The notes: a model not told the origin generated them from the sequence alone. A stretch of 64,000 nt of DNA from Cytobacillus firmus (GCF_023657595.1 NZ_CP098323.1:1946001-2010000); one strand, 5' to 3'; positions 24,342 through 32,535 are shown, numbered from the stretch's first letter. Translations and numbers: made by a program.

Positions 24342-25376
24342 TTAAACCTCTCCTTGCTGAATCGCCTGTAATGGTTCTACTTTTTTAATTTGTATACCTG
24401 ATAAGGTAGCTCCAATAAACCCTATAATCAAGAAGACCAATGACAGTAGCCCTGTTGTAGCAGAGGTTAGACTAAAAGGCATTCCTTTAGGGGCAATCAT
24501 ATTAAAAACTTGACTAAATGTAATAGAGAGTAACAGTGCAATGATTGTAATAAAAAGCATCTGTGTCCACATCATTTTAAACAATGAACTTGTTTTTACT
24601 CCAATAGCTTTTAAGATACCGTATAATCCAATTTTTTGAACGTTCATCATGTAGAAAAAGATAGCAAACAGCATTCCGCTAATTACAACTAAAAACCACA
24701 CAATCATATTTAAAGACATCTGTTCTGCACTATAACTCGGAATGGTATTGAGAAAATCTTTCTTTGAGAATGATTGTAAATCAGGAAAATTTAGTGTCAG
24801 ATCCCCTCCGGGTATGAAAATTAATTGCATTTCTTCTACTCGGTAAATTTTCTTGAAATCTTTCAAATTTATATAAGCAACAGGGGCATGACTATATTTC
24901 TTTTGATCCACAAACCCTTTTACAACAAACTTGCCGCTATATTGATTATTCTTTAAGGTATCTCCAACCTTGATGCCTTCTTCCTCCAATGAACGATCAA
25001 GCACGATTTCCCCGCTTTTGACGTTTTCAAATAACGTTGACTCTGTGGATGCAACAAAGGCGACGCTTCTCTGCTTATCGTTTTCATCATTCAAAAAGCC
25101 CATTTGTATGGAAAGCGCTGCAGCATCCTTATATTTGCTTAATATTTCATCCTGGATACTTCTGTCTATTCTTGAAAAATTATGGGTTTCTTCAGCTTCT
25201 TCATCCATATAGAATACACCGTTTGGCAAGTCTTTAATTAATGCAGCATTATCTTGTGATAATCCATTTGCCAAACCTGAAATAATAAAAGTTAATAAAC
25301 TGACTAGAAAAATGATTGAACCTAATATTAAAAAACGGATTTTATTTCTTTTGATTTCTTTCCATGCAATGTTCAT
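24342..25376 (-). CDS. hrtB: Haem efflux ABC transporter permease HrtB
   Basis: This 344-residue FtsX-like permease starts MNIAWKEIKRNKIRF, with one membrane span at about 16-38. A large extracytoplasmic domain of about 180 residues follows, then three C-terminal spans (about 228-250, 275-300, 312-335). This is the HrtB layout and length. The start at 25376 is supported by GGAGGAGATT just upstream; longer upstream reading is out of frame with any ribosome site. A HssR-type direct repeat lies 45 bp upstream of the start. It works with HrtA to relieve haem toxicity. Confidence 0.85.
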   Translation of the reverse strand: MNIAWKEIKRNKIRFLILGSIIFLVSLLTFIISGLANGLSQDNAALIKDLPNGVFYMDEEAEETHNFSRIDRSIQDEILSKYKDAAALSIQMGFLNDENDKQRSVAFVASTESTLFENVKSGEIVLDRSLEEEGIKVGDTLKNNQYSGKFVVKGFVDQKKYSHAPVAYINLKDFKKIYRVEEMQLIFIPGGDLTLNFPDLQSFSKKDFLNTIPSYSAEQMSLNMIVWFLVVISGMLFAIFFYMMNVQKIGLYGILKAIGVKTSSLFKMMWTQMLFITIIALLLSITFSQVFNMIAPKGMPFSLTSATTGLLSLVFLIIGFIGATLSGIQIKKVEPLQAIQQGEV

Positions 25377-25420
25377 ATAATCTCCTCCAATCTCCTTTGA
25401 CATCCTTAGTCTATAATTCT

Positions 25421-25440
25421 TATATGAACGGAAAATGAAC
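25421..25440 (-). promoter_or_regulatory. HssR-binding direct repeat upstream of hrtB
   Basis: On the - strand the sequence reads GTTCATTTT-CC-GTTCATATA, two 9-bp half-sites 2 bp apart. This matches the known HssR box pattern GTTCATATT-N2-GTTCATATT. A TATAGA -10-like element follows about 10 bp downstream. It supports haem-induced activation of hrtBA by the neighbouring HssR. Confidence 0.8.
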
Positions 25441-25528
25441 AACAAGTTACAAATTTGCGGGGAGCGGGGCGGAGACATTTTCGAATAGGGGTCCCATAGA
25501 GATGAGCGGAAGGTGAAGAAAAGTATAC

Positions 25529-25578
25529 AAAAAGTGTCAGACATGATCAGTGGGGGCCCACGGAAAATTCCTGACACA
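25529..25578 (-). terminator. Terminator after hssS
   Basis: On the - strand GTGTCAG pairs with CTGACAC around an inner GTGG/CCAC hairpin and is followed by TTTTTG. It separates hssRS from hrtBA, which explains why hrtBA has its own box and promoter. Confidence 0.7.
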
Positions 25579-25591
25579 ATCAATGACTTTA

Positions 25592-26971
25592 TTAACGAAT
25601 AGGCAATTTAACAACAAATGCAGTGCCTTCTTTTTCTTTACTATTCACATGTATTTGTCCACCATGCAGTTTAACAATCGTGGCAGCGATTGAAAGTCCA
25701 AGCCCTGTCCCCTCAACTGAACGCGTGCGTGCGATATCTGCCCGGTAAAAGCGGTCAAATATTCTATCTATTTCTTTCTTGTTCAAGCCTATCCCTGTAT
25801 CTGCAAAAGTGACAAAAACCGATCCTCTGCTTTCTTCAATTGATATTTCAATACTGCCAGCGGGATGATTATACTTAATAGCATTCGTTAATAAATTATC
25901 CCAAACCGTATTCAGTAAAGAAGGGTCACCCGTAATTTCTGTATCTGGTAAGGTGCAGTCAAGCATCATGTCTTTTTCATTTACAACCCATTGATAATTT
26001 CGAACCAGTTCCTTAATTTGCTGGGCAACATTAAATGTTTTTTTGTTCATAATATCTTCATTGCGATCTAATGAGGCAAGAAGCAATAATTGTTTTGTCA
26101 ATGTCGAAAGCCTGCTAATTTCACCGTTTATGACAGAGATGTATTTTGTTTTTTCTTTATAACCCAGAGATTCCTGTGACAATAGATTGGTGTACCCTTT
26201 TATATTGGATAAGGGTGATTGAATGTCATGAGAAATGTTTGAAATAAATTCCTTTCTCATCTCATCCAATTGTTCTAATTTACTCGACATTTGCAAAAAA
26301 CTTTGTGATAATTCCCCTAATTCATCACTGCGATTAATATCAAGCTCAACATGAAAGTTTCCTTTCGCAAGTGACTTTGTGGCCGCTGTTAATTTAGATA
26401 TCGGCTTCACTAAATATTTTGTACTGACAACTACCATCAAGATGCTTATCACAATCATTAAAACGAGAAGCCAGCCAAATAAAATATGCATCTCATTAAA
26501 AAGAAGCTTAATATCAGGTCTAATAAAAAGAGCATAGTTAATGCCATTATGCTTTAAAGGGACACCTATTGTATTCTTTAGTTCATTTGCAAAAAAGCCT
26601 GTCACAAAGGTTTTTTGTGGAAAATGGATAATACCATGATAAACTTCACCATTTAATACCTGCTCTTTAGTAGAAGAAGGGAGGGTATTATCCCTGAATT
26701 TTGCGCCAAAATAGCTTTCTCCTCCAGAATCGTCTGCCAAGTAAATTTGGTATCCAATTGCAGAGAGGTTCTCTAAGTACTCCTTCAAATTGACATTCGG
26801 ATGTTCTTCAGCAAACGCAGCTATTTCCCGTGCAATTGTTGTATTTTTTTTATCATTATAGGGTTTTAGTTTTTGCTGATAATATGCATTAGAAATTAAA
26901 AATGCTAAAAATCCGCTTAAAATCATGATTCCAGTTGTAATCACGACAAATTTCACATAAAGAGACTTCAT
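25592..26971 (-). CDS. hssS: Haem-sensor histidine kinase HssS
   Basis: This 459-residue membrane kinase has TM1 at about 7-29, an extracellular sensor of about 135 residues and TM2 near 166-188. A HAMP domain follows to about 240, then the phospho-acceptor H248 in SNISHDIQSP and an ATPase domain with N-box DNLLTNAIKYN, DTGIGL and GTGLGLS. The sensor contains YQIYLAD, Y-F-G-A-K-F-R-D-x-T-L and the V-x-G-F-F pattern shared with staphylococcal HssS. It would sense haem-related membrane stress and phosphorylate HssR. It is translationally coupled to hssR through a TGATG overlap. Confidence 0.87.
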   Translation of the reverse strand: MKSLYVKFVVITTGIMILSGFLAFLISNAYYQQKLKPYNDKKNTTIAREIAAFAEEHPNVNLKEYLENLSAIGYQIYLADDSGGESYFGAKFRDNTLPSSTKEQVLNGEVYHGIIHFPQKTFVTGFFANELKNTIGVPLKHNGINYALFIRPDIKLLFNEMHILFGWLLVLMIVISILMVVVSTKYLVKPISKLTAATKSLAKGNFHVELDINRSDELGELSQSFLQMSSKLEQLDEMRKEFISNISHDIQSPLSNIKGYTNLLSQESLGYKEKTKYISVINGEISRLSTLTKQLLLLASLDRNEDIMNKKTFNVAQQIKELVRNYQWVVNEKDMMLDCTLPDTEITGDPSLLNTVWDNLLTNAIKYNHPAGSIEISIEESRGSVFVTFADTGIGLNKKEIDRIFDRFYRADIARTRSVEGTGLGLSIAATIVKLHGGQIHVNSKEKEGTAFVVKLPIR

Positions 26972-27648
26972 CAGCGCCTTGCCTCCAATAAATATCCAAT
27001 CCCGCGCACAGTCTTGATGTTAAAATCATCTGTCAATTTCGAAAATCTTTCTCTTAATCTTTTTACATGAACATCTACAGTTCGTTCATCGCCCTCATAA
27101 TCCAAACCCCAGATCTGTTCGATCAGCTGTTCCCGGGAAAACACCTGCATAGGATTTGAAATGAAAAAATACAATAGTTCGAACTCCTTTAAGGGTAAAA
27201 ATATCGTTCGTTCCCCAATTTGAACTTCATAGCTTTTTCTATTTATCGTTGTATTTCCTGTACGAATGATTGATTCATCATGTTTTTTATTATACCGCCG
27301 CATCAAAGCCTGGATTCTAAAAAGTAATTCTTTTGGTTCAAAGGGCTTGACTATATAATCATCTGTCCCGGATTGAAACCCTTTTTCCTTATCTTCAATT
27401 TGATTTTTAGCTGTTAAAAGGACGACAGGAATATCATACTGATCCCGGATGTTTCTCGTTAAGGAAAAACCATCCATATATGGCATCATCACATCCACAA
27501 CTGCTAAATCAATCTTATTATTGCTTAAGATGCTTAAAGCTTTTATCCCATCCTGAGCTTTGTATACTTTATAACCTGCTTCAGATAAATGAAGATCAAC
27601 AAAGTTTAAAATATTGATATCATCATCGACAATTAGAATATTAATCAT
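26971..27648 (-). CDS. hssR: Haem-response regulator HssR (OmpR/PhoB family)
   Basis: This 225-residue response regulator has a receiver domain with phospho-acceptor D52 in AVVDVMMP and the switch lysine in VKPFEPKEL. A C-terminal OmpR-type winged helix carries WGLDYEGDERTVDVHVKRLR. The length and the Y-E-G-D-E-R-T-V-D-V-H segment fit HssR. It should bind the direct repeat at 25421-25440 and turn on hrtBA. AAGGAG lies 8 nt before the ATG. Unlike the divergent arrangement known from Staphylococcus aureus, here all four genes point the same way. Confidence 0.87.
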   Translation of the reverse strand: MINILIVDDDINILNFVDLHLSEAGYKVYKAQDGIKALSILSNNKIDLAVVDVMMPYMDGFSLTRNIRDQYDIPVVLLTAKNQIEDKEKGFQSGTDDYIVKPFEPKELLFRIQALMRRYNKKHDESIIRTGNTTINRKSYEVQIGERTIFLPLKEFELLYFFISNPMQVFSREQLIEQIWGLDYEGDERTVDVHVKRLRERFSKLTDDFNIKTVRGIGYLLEARR

Positions 27649-27739
27649 TTTAAAAACTCCTTATGCAATTAATAGCATTCACTTATAGAAAGATACCATC
27701 ACTCTTACCAATGTGCTAATTTTTAGAACTATACTTGAT

Positions 27740-28659
27740 AAGCATCTATTAAAAGCAGGTGAAGAGTTTTCAGTCGAAGTTCGGTGCAGGGCTAAAGGAA
27801 ATTAATGCGTTCAATCTTGAACTTGAAATTGATCCAAATAATTGTAAAAGAGTGTTTAGAAGGATCTTTTTGTGGCGAGAGAATTGCCGACTATACTGCT
27901 TCTACAGAAAATAGGCTGAATTATTCAATTCTTGCAGGGATAGACAATGAAAAGCAAAGAAGTATGGCTGCTTTTTCAAACAAAAGTTCTCTTGAAACGT
28001 TAGAAGGCACATCCACTCTGGCAACCATTAAGATAAAAGCGAAGAAAGATTTAGAGTTTGATATACCGACTACGAGAGCATTGCTTTTGAATACAAGCTT
28101 TGCTACCATCGATAAAATCGGCCATGTTTTAAAGCCTGGAGAAGAGCCTGGGGAAGTCGAGCAGCCTGAAGAGCCGAAGGAACTGCTTTTGACAGCAAGG
28201 GATATCGTCGTATCTGGTGAAGCGGATAAAATGCAGGATGGAGCTGAGGCATTTCCTCGATTGATTGACGGTGAAATAAGTGAATCTTCCCTTGCTGAGC
28301 TAAAGTGGAGCATCACGGAAGCCGATGGTATTTCTCTGCCATTAGAAGTTGATTTTAGCTTTAATAGTCCTGCAGTACTTACGAGATTTGAGGTATTAAA
28401 CAGACCGTTGTATACCAATGGAAAAATCAAAGTTCTCCGTGCAAAAGCTTATGATGAAGGTGGGAATGAGTACGATTTGGGAGAAAAGGAGGTCATCTCA
28501 ACAGATAAATCTGTCACCTACCATTTGTCTGAATATACTCAAATTCCAGATGGGAAAAAGCTTGCCAAAGTGAAAATTATTTTTGAAGAATCTCATAGCG
28601 GACCGCTTATGCTTTCGGTTTCAGAAGTACAATTCTGGGAGAGAAACGTCGCCAATTGA
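27740..28659 (+). pseudogene. Decayed cohesin-like/discoidin-like surface protein fragment
   Basis: This is a broken remnant read in three frames. The AGEEFSVEV start of a cohesin-like domain is in one frame (to about 27785), GLKEINAFNLELEID in a second (to about 27845), and the rest in a third. The last frame is open from 27805 to 28659. It contains the end of the cohesin-like domain, an E/P-rich linker, and a discoidin (F5/8 C)-like domain with FSFNSPAVLTRFEVLN and a final V-S-E-V-Q-F-W. There is no signal peptide, promoter or ribosome site. The natural C-terminus and terminator survive, and the terminator was later hit by an IS element. Confidence 0.65.
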
Positions 28660-28683
28660 GAGCAAATATAAAAGAATTGAAGA

Positions 28684-28707
28684 AAGCCATGGATAGTTCC
28701 ATGGCTT
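28684..28707. repeat. Left 24-bp direct repeat flanking the IS element
   Basis: The 24 bases are identical to 30257-30280 and form a palindrome: AAGCCATGGA, a TAGT loop, TCCATGGCTT. They are a duplicated copy of the pseudogene's terminator stem. This copy lacks the following T run. Confidence 0.85.
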
Positions 28708-28797
28708 CAGACTGTCGACAAACTCGGTGAAAATCGTGCTTGTCTGCAGTCTTTTTTGTTTTAAAATAGAAGTAATACAATGCTTGAGGTGATTTAA

Positions 28798-30156
28798 ATG
28801 CTTTCAAAACATAATCCAATTCAACGGGATCAAATTGAAATGGTTGCTTTAGACGAACTTGTACCAGTGGACCATTTGGTTCGCAAAATTGAAGCAGCGA
28901 TTAATTTCTCATTCATCTATGACTTGGTAAAAGATAAGTATTCAGAAAAAGGGCGCCCAAGTATTGACCCTGTAATATTAATTAAACTCACATTCATTCA
29001 GTATACCTTCGGTATTCGCTCCATGCGTCAAACAATTGAAGAATTGAAAACGAATATGGCTTATCGATGGTTTTTAGGTTATGGCTTTCACGATAAAGTT
29101 CCTCACTTCTCAACTTTCGGTAAAAATTATGAGCGTCGATTTAAAGACACCGATCTCTTTGAACAAATATTTTATCGAATCTTAAAAACCGCAGCTGAAA
29201 AGAATTTAATTAGTGTCGAACACGTTTTTGTAGATTCTACGCATGTAAAAGCGAGTGCAAATAAACGCAAATTTGAAAAGAAAGTGGTTCGAAAAGAAAC
29301 CCGTGCCTATCAAGAACGCCTTCAAGAGGAGATTAACCAAGACCGTGAGGATCATGGAAAAAAGCCGTTTCCACCAGATAAGTTTGATAAGGAAGAATAC
29401 AAAGAAATCAAGGAAAGTACAACGGACCCAGAGAGTGGTTACTATGTAAAAGATGAGCGTACCAAACAGTTCGCCTATTCTTTCCATGCGGCCGCAGACC
29501 GCAACGGCTTTGTTCTTGGGACAATTGTAACTCCTGGTAACACGCATGATAGTCATATTCTAGAGCCATTAGTAGAACAGGTCATTGATAAAGTTAGTAA
29601 ACCAAAAGCTGTTGCGGCAGATGCAGCCTATAAAACACCTGCCATCACGAGCTACTTATTGAAAAACGACATCACTCCTGCCTTACCTTATACACGACCT
29701 CGCACAAAAGAGGGTTTCTTCAGAAAACATGAGTATGTTTATGATGAGCATTTTGACTGTTACATTTGCCCGGATGGTGAGATATTAAAATATACAACAA
29801 CTACAAAGGAAGGGTATCGCCAATATAAATCAGATCCTCGAATTTGTGCTGGATGCTCTTTCTTGTCTCAATGCACACAGAGTCAAGCACAACAAAAACT
29901 GATTCAACGTCATGTGTGGGAGGAGCATGTGGAAGAAGCAGATCATCTTCGCCATCATCGAGACGTCAAATCGATCTATGAAAAACGCAAAGAAACAATT
30001 GAACGAGTATTCGCAGATGCAAAAGAAAAGCATGGCATGCGTTGGACAACCCTCAGGGGACTTAAAAAATTGTCGATGCAGGCGATGCTTACTTTCGCTG
30101 CCATGAATTTGAAGAAAATGGCCAACTGGACTTGGCAAGGTCCAGAAATGGCCTAA
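28798..30156 (+). CDS. IS1182-family transposase
   Basis: This 452-residue DDE transposase has an N-terminal DUF772-type domain (L-V-P-V-D-H-L-V-R-K-I, then GRPSIDPVILIKL and YTFGIRSMRQTIEEL). The catalytic core carries VFVDSTHVKASANK, an insertion rich in charged residues, and VAADAAYKTPA. A cysteine cluster (CYICPDGE, CAGCSFLSQC) and the C-terminal RKETIERVFADAKEKHGMRW complete it; the final glutamate of the DDE triad is most likely in that last segment. No frameshift is seen, so the enzyme may be active. GAGGTGA precedes the ATG. Confidence 0.93.
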   Translation: MLSKHNPIQRDQIEMVALDELVPVDHLVRKIEAAINFSFIYDLVKDKYSEKGRPSIDPVILIKLTFIQYTFGIRSMRQTIEELKTNMAYRWFLGYGFHDKVPHFSTFGKNYERRFKDTDLFEQIFYRILKTAAEKNLISVEHVFVDSTHVKASANKRKFEKKVVRKETRAYQERLQEEINQDREDHGKKPFPPDKFDKEEYKEIKESTTDPESGYYVKDERTKQFAYSFHAAADRNGFVLGTIVTPGNTHDSHILEPLVEQVIDKVSKPKAVAADAAYKTPAITSYLLKNDITPALPYTRPRTKEGFFRKHEYVYDEHFDCYICPDGEILKYTTTTKEGYRQYKSDPRICAGCSFLSQCTQSQAQQKLIQRHVWEEHVEEADHLRHHRDVKSIYEKRKETIERVFADAKEKHGMRWTTLRGLKKLSMQAMLTFAAMNLKKMANWTWQGPEMA

Positions 30157-30206
30157 ATGATAACCTCGGAGAGGTCTGTAATTGCTTAAAAAACCATAAA
30201 AAATCA

Positions 30207-30245
30207 AAAAAGGGTTCGGAATGAGACTAATCCGAACCCTTTTTG
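30207..30245 (+). terminator. Terminator at the right end of the IS element
   Basis: AAAAAGGGTTCGG pairs with CCGAACCCTTTTT just inside the right inverted end. Confidence 0.85.
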
Positions 30246-30256
30246 TCTACAAACTG

Positions 30257-30280
30257 AAGCCATGGATAGTTCCATGGCTT
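30257..30280. repeat. Right 24-bp direct repeat (intact terminator copy)
   Basis: Identical to 28684-28707. Here the palindrome is followed by TTTTTTCG, so this copy keeps the full intrinsic terminator of the interrupted locus. Confidence 0.85.
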
Positions 30281-30372
30281 TTTTCGTTAGGATAATAAGA
30301 AATCAATTAATAAGTAACAACGGATTTAGATAGAGTGAGTTTTAATAGTTATCTTGACTGCCAATGACCATC

Positions 30373-30417
30373 ATGTTACTATTAGGTCACATGATATATG
30401 TTACTTATTGGTCACAT
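30373..30417. promoter_or_regulatory. Two tandem operators in front of the ArsR-SRPBCC gene
   Basis: The imperfect palindrome ATGTTAC-N6-GTCACAT occurs twice, at 30373-30392 and 30398-30417, 25 bp apart. The second overlaps the -35 of a TTGGTC-N18-TATAAT promoter (30409-30438). This is the expected layout for autorepression by the ArsR-type protein encoded next. Confidence 0.6.
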
Positions 30418-30453
30418 GTTAAACTTTGGATTTATAATGAAAGGGCCGATGTA

Positions 30454-31230
30454 ATGAGCGACGAGCTATCCACCGTTTTTAAGGCATTGGGGCATCCGAT
30501 CCGCAGGGGAATTCTCGATATTCTTAAAATATCGCCAAGAACTACCGGAGAACTAAACGAGTATTTTCCTGAAGTCACGCGGTATGCCATTATGAAGCAT
30601 CTAAATATTTTAGAGGAAGGCCACTTAATTTTGGTACGTCGAGAAGGAAAATATAAAAAACACTTTCTTAATGCAGTGCCCCTTCAGGAAATGCATGAGC
30701 GCTGGGTAGGTAAATACATGCAATCCACAGCCAGCTCGCTGATGAATTTACGGAGGGCCGTTCAAGATAAAGGAGGAGACAAAACAATGGATTCAACAAA
30801 GGACTTTCGCATTGAACAAGAGATATTTCTTAATGCACCACGAAATGAGGTATTTAGGGCATTAACTGAAAAGGTGGAAGAGTGGTGGGAGTTTCGCATA
30901 GCTCCGAAGGGAGTAACATCCCACTTTACGTTTGAGCCTGTTCCAGGCGGGCAATTTATGGAAAGATGGGGTGAAAAAGAAGGCGCAGTCTGGGGGAATG
31001 TATACTATGTAAATGCTCCTGAAGAAATACGGCTGCACGGCCATCTTGGCATGCATGGAGCGGTAAACAGTGCCTATACGTATCGTCTTCTTGAGAAAGA
31101 TGGAGGGACGCTGCTGCAGCTTACCCATACAGCCTCTGGTGTTATTCTAGAGCAATGGGAAGAGGAGCATACCAAGGGATGGGAATATCTGCTTGGCATC
31201 CTGCTAAAAAAATACGTAGAATCGAACTAA
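30454..31230 (+). CDS. ArsR-type regulator fused to an SRPBCC (AHSA1-like) domain
   Basis: This 258-residue fusion joins an ArsR winged helix (about 1-95: STVFKALGHPIRRGILDIL, TGELNEYFP, and YAIMKHLNILEEGHLI) to an SRPBCC/AHSA1 domain (from about 112: FRIEQEIFLNAPRNEVFRALT to the WEYLLGILLKKYV helix). In many Bacillaceae these are two adjacent genes. Here a perfect AAAGGAGGAGAC site sits in-frame between them, 7 nt before ATG 30787, so a separate SRPBCC product may also be made. The start at 30454 follows AAAGGG and the TATAAT box; upstream extension would cross the promoter and operators. It is followed after 14 bp by a second SRPBCC gene. Confidence 0.82.
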   Translation: MSDELSTVFKALGHPIRRGILDILKISPRTTGELNEYFPEVTRYAIMKHLNILEEGHLILVRREGKYKKHFLNAVPLQEMHERWVGKYMQSTASSLMNLRRAVQDKGGDKTMDSTKDFRIEQEIFLNAPRNEVFRALTEKVEEWWEFRIAPKGVTSHFTFEPVPGGQFMERWGEKEGAVWGNVYYVNAPEEIRLHGHLGMHGAVNSAYTYRLLEKDGGTLLQLTHTASGVILEQWEEEHTKGWEYLLGILLKKYVESN

Positions 31231-31244
31231 TTCTGGAGAACAAG

Positions 31245-31679
31245 ATGGTAGATGTAATCACAGAAATAACAATTAATTGCCCTGTTTCTCAGGTTTCAGA
31301 GTATGCTTCAAACCCTGATCATGCTCCTGAATGGTATGTCAATATACATGCTGTTGAGTGGAAGACACCAAAACCGCTTCAAGTAGGAACACAGATTGCT
31401 TTTAGAGCGAAGTTTCTTGGCCGGGAACTTGCTTATGTTTACGAAATTACTGATTATATTCCAAATGAAATAATGGTAATGAAAACTGCAAATGGCCCTT
31501 TTCCAATGGAAACCATATATACATGGAAAGCTATAGATGAGTACCAAACTCTCATGACATTAAGAAATAATGGGAACCCAAAAGGCTTTAATAAGGTCAT
31601 GTCTCCATTCATGGAACCGATGATGAGAAGAGCAAATATGAAGGATTTAAAAAAAATCAAAGCCATACTTGAACAATAA
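31245..31679 (+). CDS. SRPBCC-family protein
   Basis: This 144-residue START-like protein has VDVITEITINCPVSQVSEYASNPDHAPEWY at its front. It then has V-G-T-Q-I-A-F-R-A-K-F-L-G-R strands and a C-terminal helix (FMEPMMRRANMKDLKKIKAIL), typical of the polyketide cyclase/dehydrase group. The ligand is unknown. The start at 31245 has CTGGAGAAC upstream; the frame is open further into the previous gene, but those starts lack ribosome sites. It is probably co-transcribed with and controlled by the ArsR-SRPBCC regulator. Confidence 0.8.
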   Translation: MVDVITEITINCPVSQVSEYASNPDHAPEWYVNIHAVEWKTPKPLQVGTQIAFRAKFLGRELAYVYEITDYIPNEIMVMKTANGPFPMETIYTWKAIDEYQTLMTLRNNGNPKGFNKVMSPFMEPMMRRANMKDLKKIKAILEQ

Positions 31680-32027
31680 TTTTTATCCATCGGGCTGGAA
31701 GTTTTTCCTGTGAACTTAACATAAGGTGTATGCCCTTTGCAGCTTTAAAAAGGCTATTAAAAGGGCAAGGCACCTTAGTAATAAGCTGAAGTTTTCACCT
31801 TAAAGCACAAAATAAGGAGACACTAAAGCCTCAATAATCAATTAGCAATTCCTAAACCGTCCAATCTCTACAAATCAAAATTAGCCTGCCTATTAATTAC
31901 TGGTCGGCTTATTTTCATTTCTGTTCCTTTTTTTATAAAACTAAATTATCAATTTGGTTAACGAATCTTTTTGTTTAACTTCAGAAATAAGGAATTCAGC
32001 AAAGCAATTGGAGGATAAGAAGGCGCT
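31680..32027. other. Intergenic stretch with one long hairpin
   Basis: There is no gene I can support. The notable element is at 31723-31776, where AAGGTG, GCCCTTT and AGC pair in order with GCT, AAAGGGC and CACCTT to make a long, interrupted stem. No U run follows, so it is either a weak terminator for the SRPBCC gene or a REP-like or RNA structure. The rest is AT-rich. Confidence 0.4.
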
Positions 32028-32055
32028 TTGTACTTTTTACGATAAACATTATAAT
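32028..32055 (+). promoter_or_regulatory. Sigma-A promoter of the VOC gene
   Basis: TTGTAC (32028-32033) and TATAAT (32050-32055) are spaced 16 bp apart. A cre-like site follows at once. Confidence 0.65.
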
Positions 32056-32060
32056 AGATT

Positions 32061-32074
32061 TGTAAGCGATTACG
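32061..32074 (+). promoter_or_regulatory. Cre-like site (CcpA) of the VOC gene
   Basis: TGTAAGCGATTACG matches the cre consensus TGWAANCGNTNWCA except at the last base. It lies just downstream of the -10 element, a position that gives repression. Confidence 0.5.
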
Positions 32075-32096
32075 TTAATAAAAGGAGGAAGAGACT

Positions 32097-32492
32097 ATGG
32101 GCAGATTAGTTCATTTTGAAGTTCATGTGGATGACATGGAGAGGGCCAAGAAGTTTTATGGCGAGGTATTCGGGTGGTCATTTCAGGATTGGAGTGAGTA
32201 TGCCGGAATGCCTTATTATGGAGCAGTGACGGGAAATGATGAAGAGCCGGGCATTAACGGTGCTTTGATGCAGCGCCAGGGACCGCCTCCAGGAGATAAT
32301 CAAGCGATAAACGGATATGCCTGCACAATTGGCGTGGAAGATTACGATGCAGCGGAAGGCAGAATTCTTGAGAACGGCGGCACTGTCGCATTACCGAAGT
32401 ATGCTCTTCCGGGAATGGCTTGGCAGGGGTACTATAAGGATACAGAAGGGAATATCTTCGGAATCCACCAGCCAGATGCCAATGCGAAGTAA
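32097..32492 (+). CDS. VOC-family (glyoxalase/bleomycin-resistance fold) protein
   Basis: This 131-residue VOC protein is built from two beta-alpha-beta-beta-beta modules: VHFEVHVDDMERAKKFYGEVFGWSF in the first, YACTIGVEDYDAAEGRILENGG in the second, ending in DTEGNIFGIHQPD. The metal-ligand pattern H...E...H...E/D is plausible (H6, then residues in the second module). Such proteins act as lyases, isomerases or resistance proteins on small molecules; the substrate is unknown. It has AGGAGGAAG before the ATG, a good sigma-A promoter and a cre-like box, and is monocistronic with its own terminator. Confidence 0.85.
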   Translation: MGRLVHFEVHVDDMERAKKFYGEVFGWSFQDWSEYAGMPYYGAVTGNDEEPGINGALMQRQGPPPGDNQAINGYACTIGVEDYDAAEGRILENGGTVALPKYALPGMAWQGYYKDTEGNIFGIHQPDANAK

Positions 32493-32535
32493 TTGTTTTA
32501 TCTTATAGCATCATATGGAAAAATACATAAATGAA

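Larger units (their letters stand above)
28708..30256 (+). mobile_element. IS1182-family insertion sequence, 1549 bp
   Basis: The element is bounded by imperfect inverted ends, CAGACTGTCGACAAA at the left and CAGTTTGTAGACAAA (read from the right), 12 of 15 identical. It carries one intact transposase gene and is flanked by 24-bp direct repeats. Outside the repeats, the pseudogene tail and terminator continue (TTTTTT after the right copy), so the original locus can be rebuilt. Intact ends, an open transposase and perfect repeats suggest a recent insertion. Confidence 0.85.

Noticed and set aside
25377..25583. 69-residue N-terminal extension of HrtB
   Set aside because: It contains the HssR box, the promoter and the hssS terminator. 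The start at 25376 has GGAGGAG and matches the family's beginning.
30364..30453. Longer N-terminus for the ArsR-SRPBCC protein
   Set aside because: It would run through the two operators, the -35 and the -10 box, and has no ribosome site.
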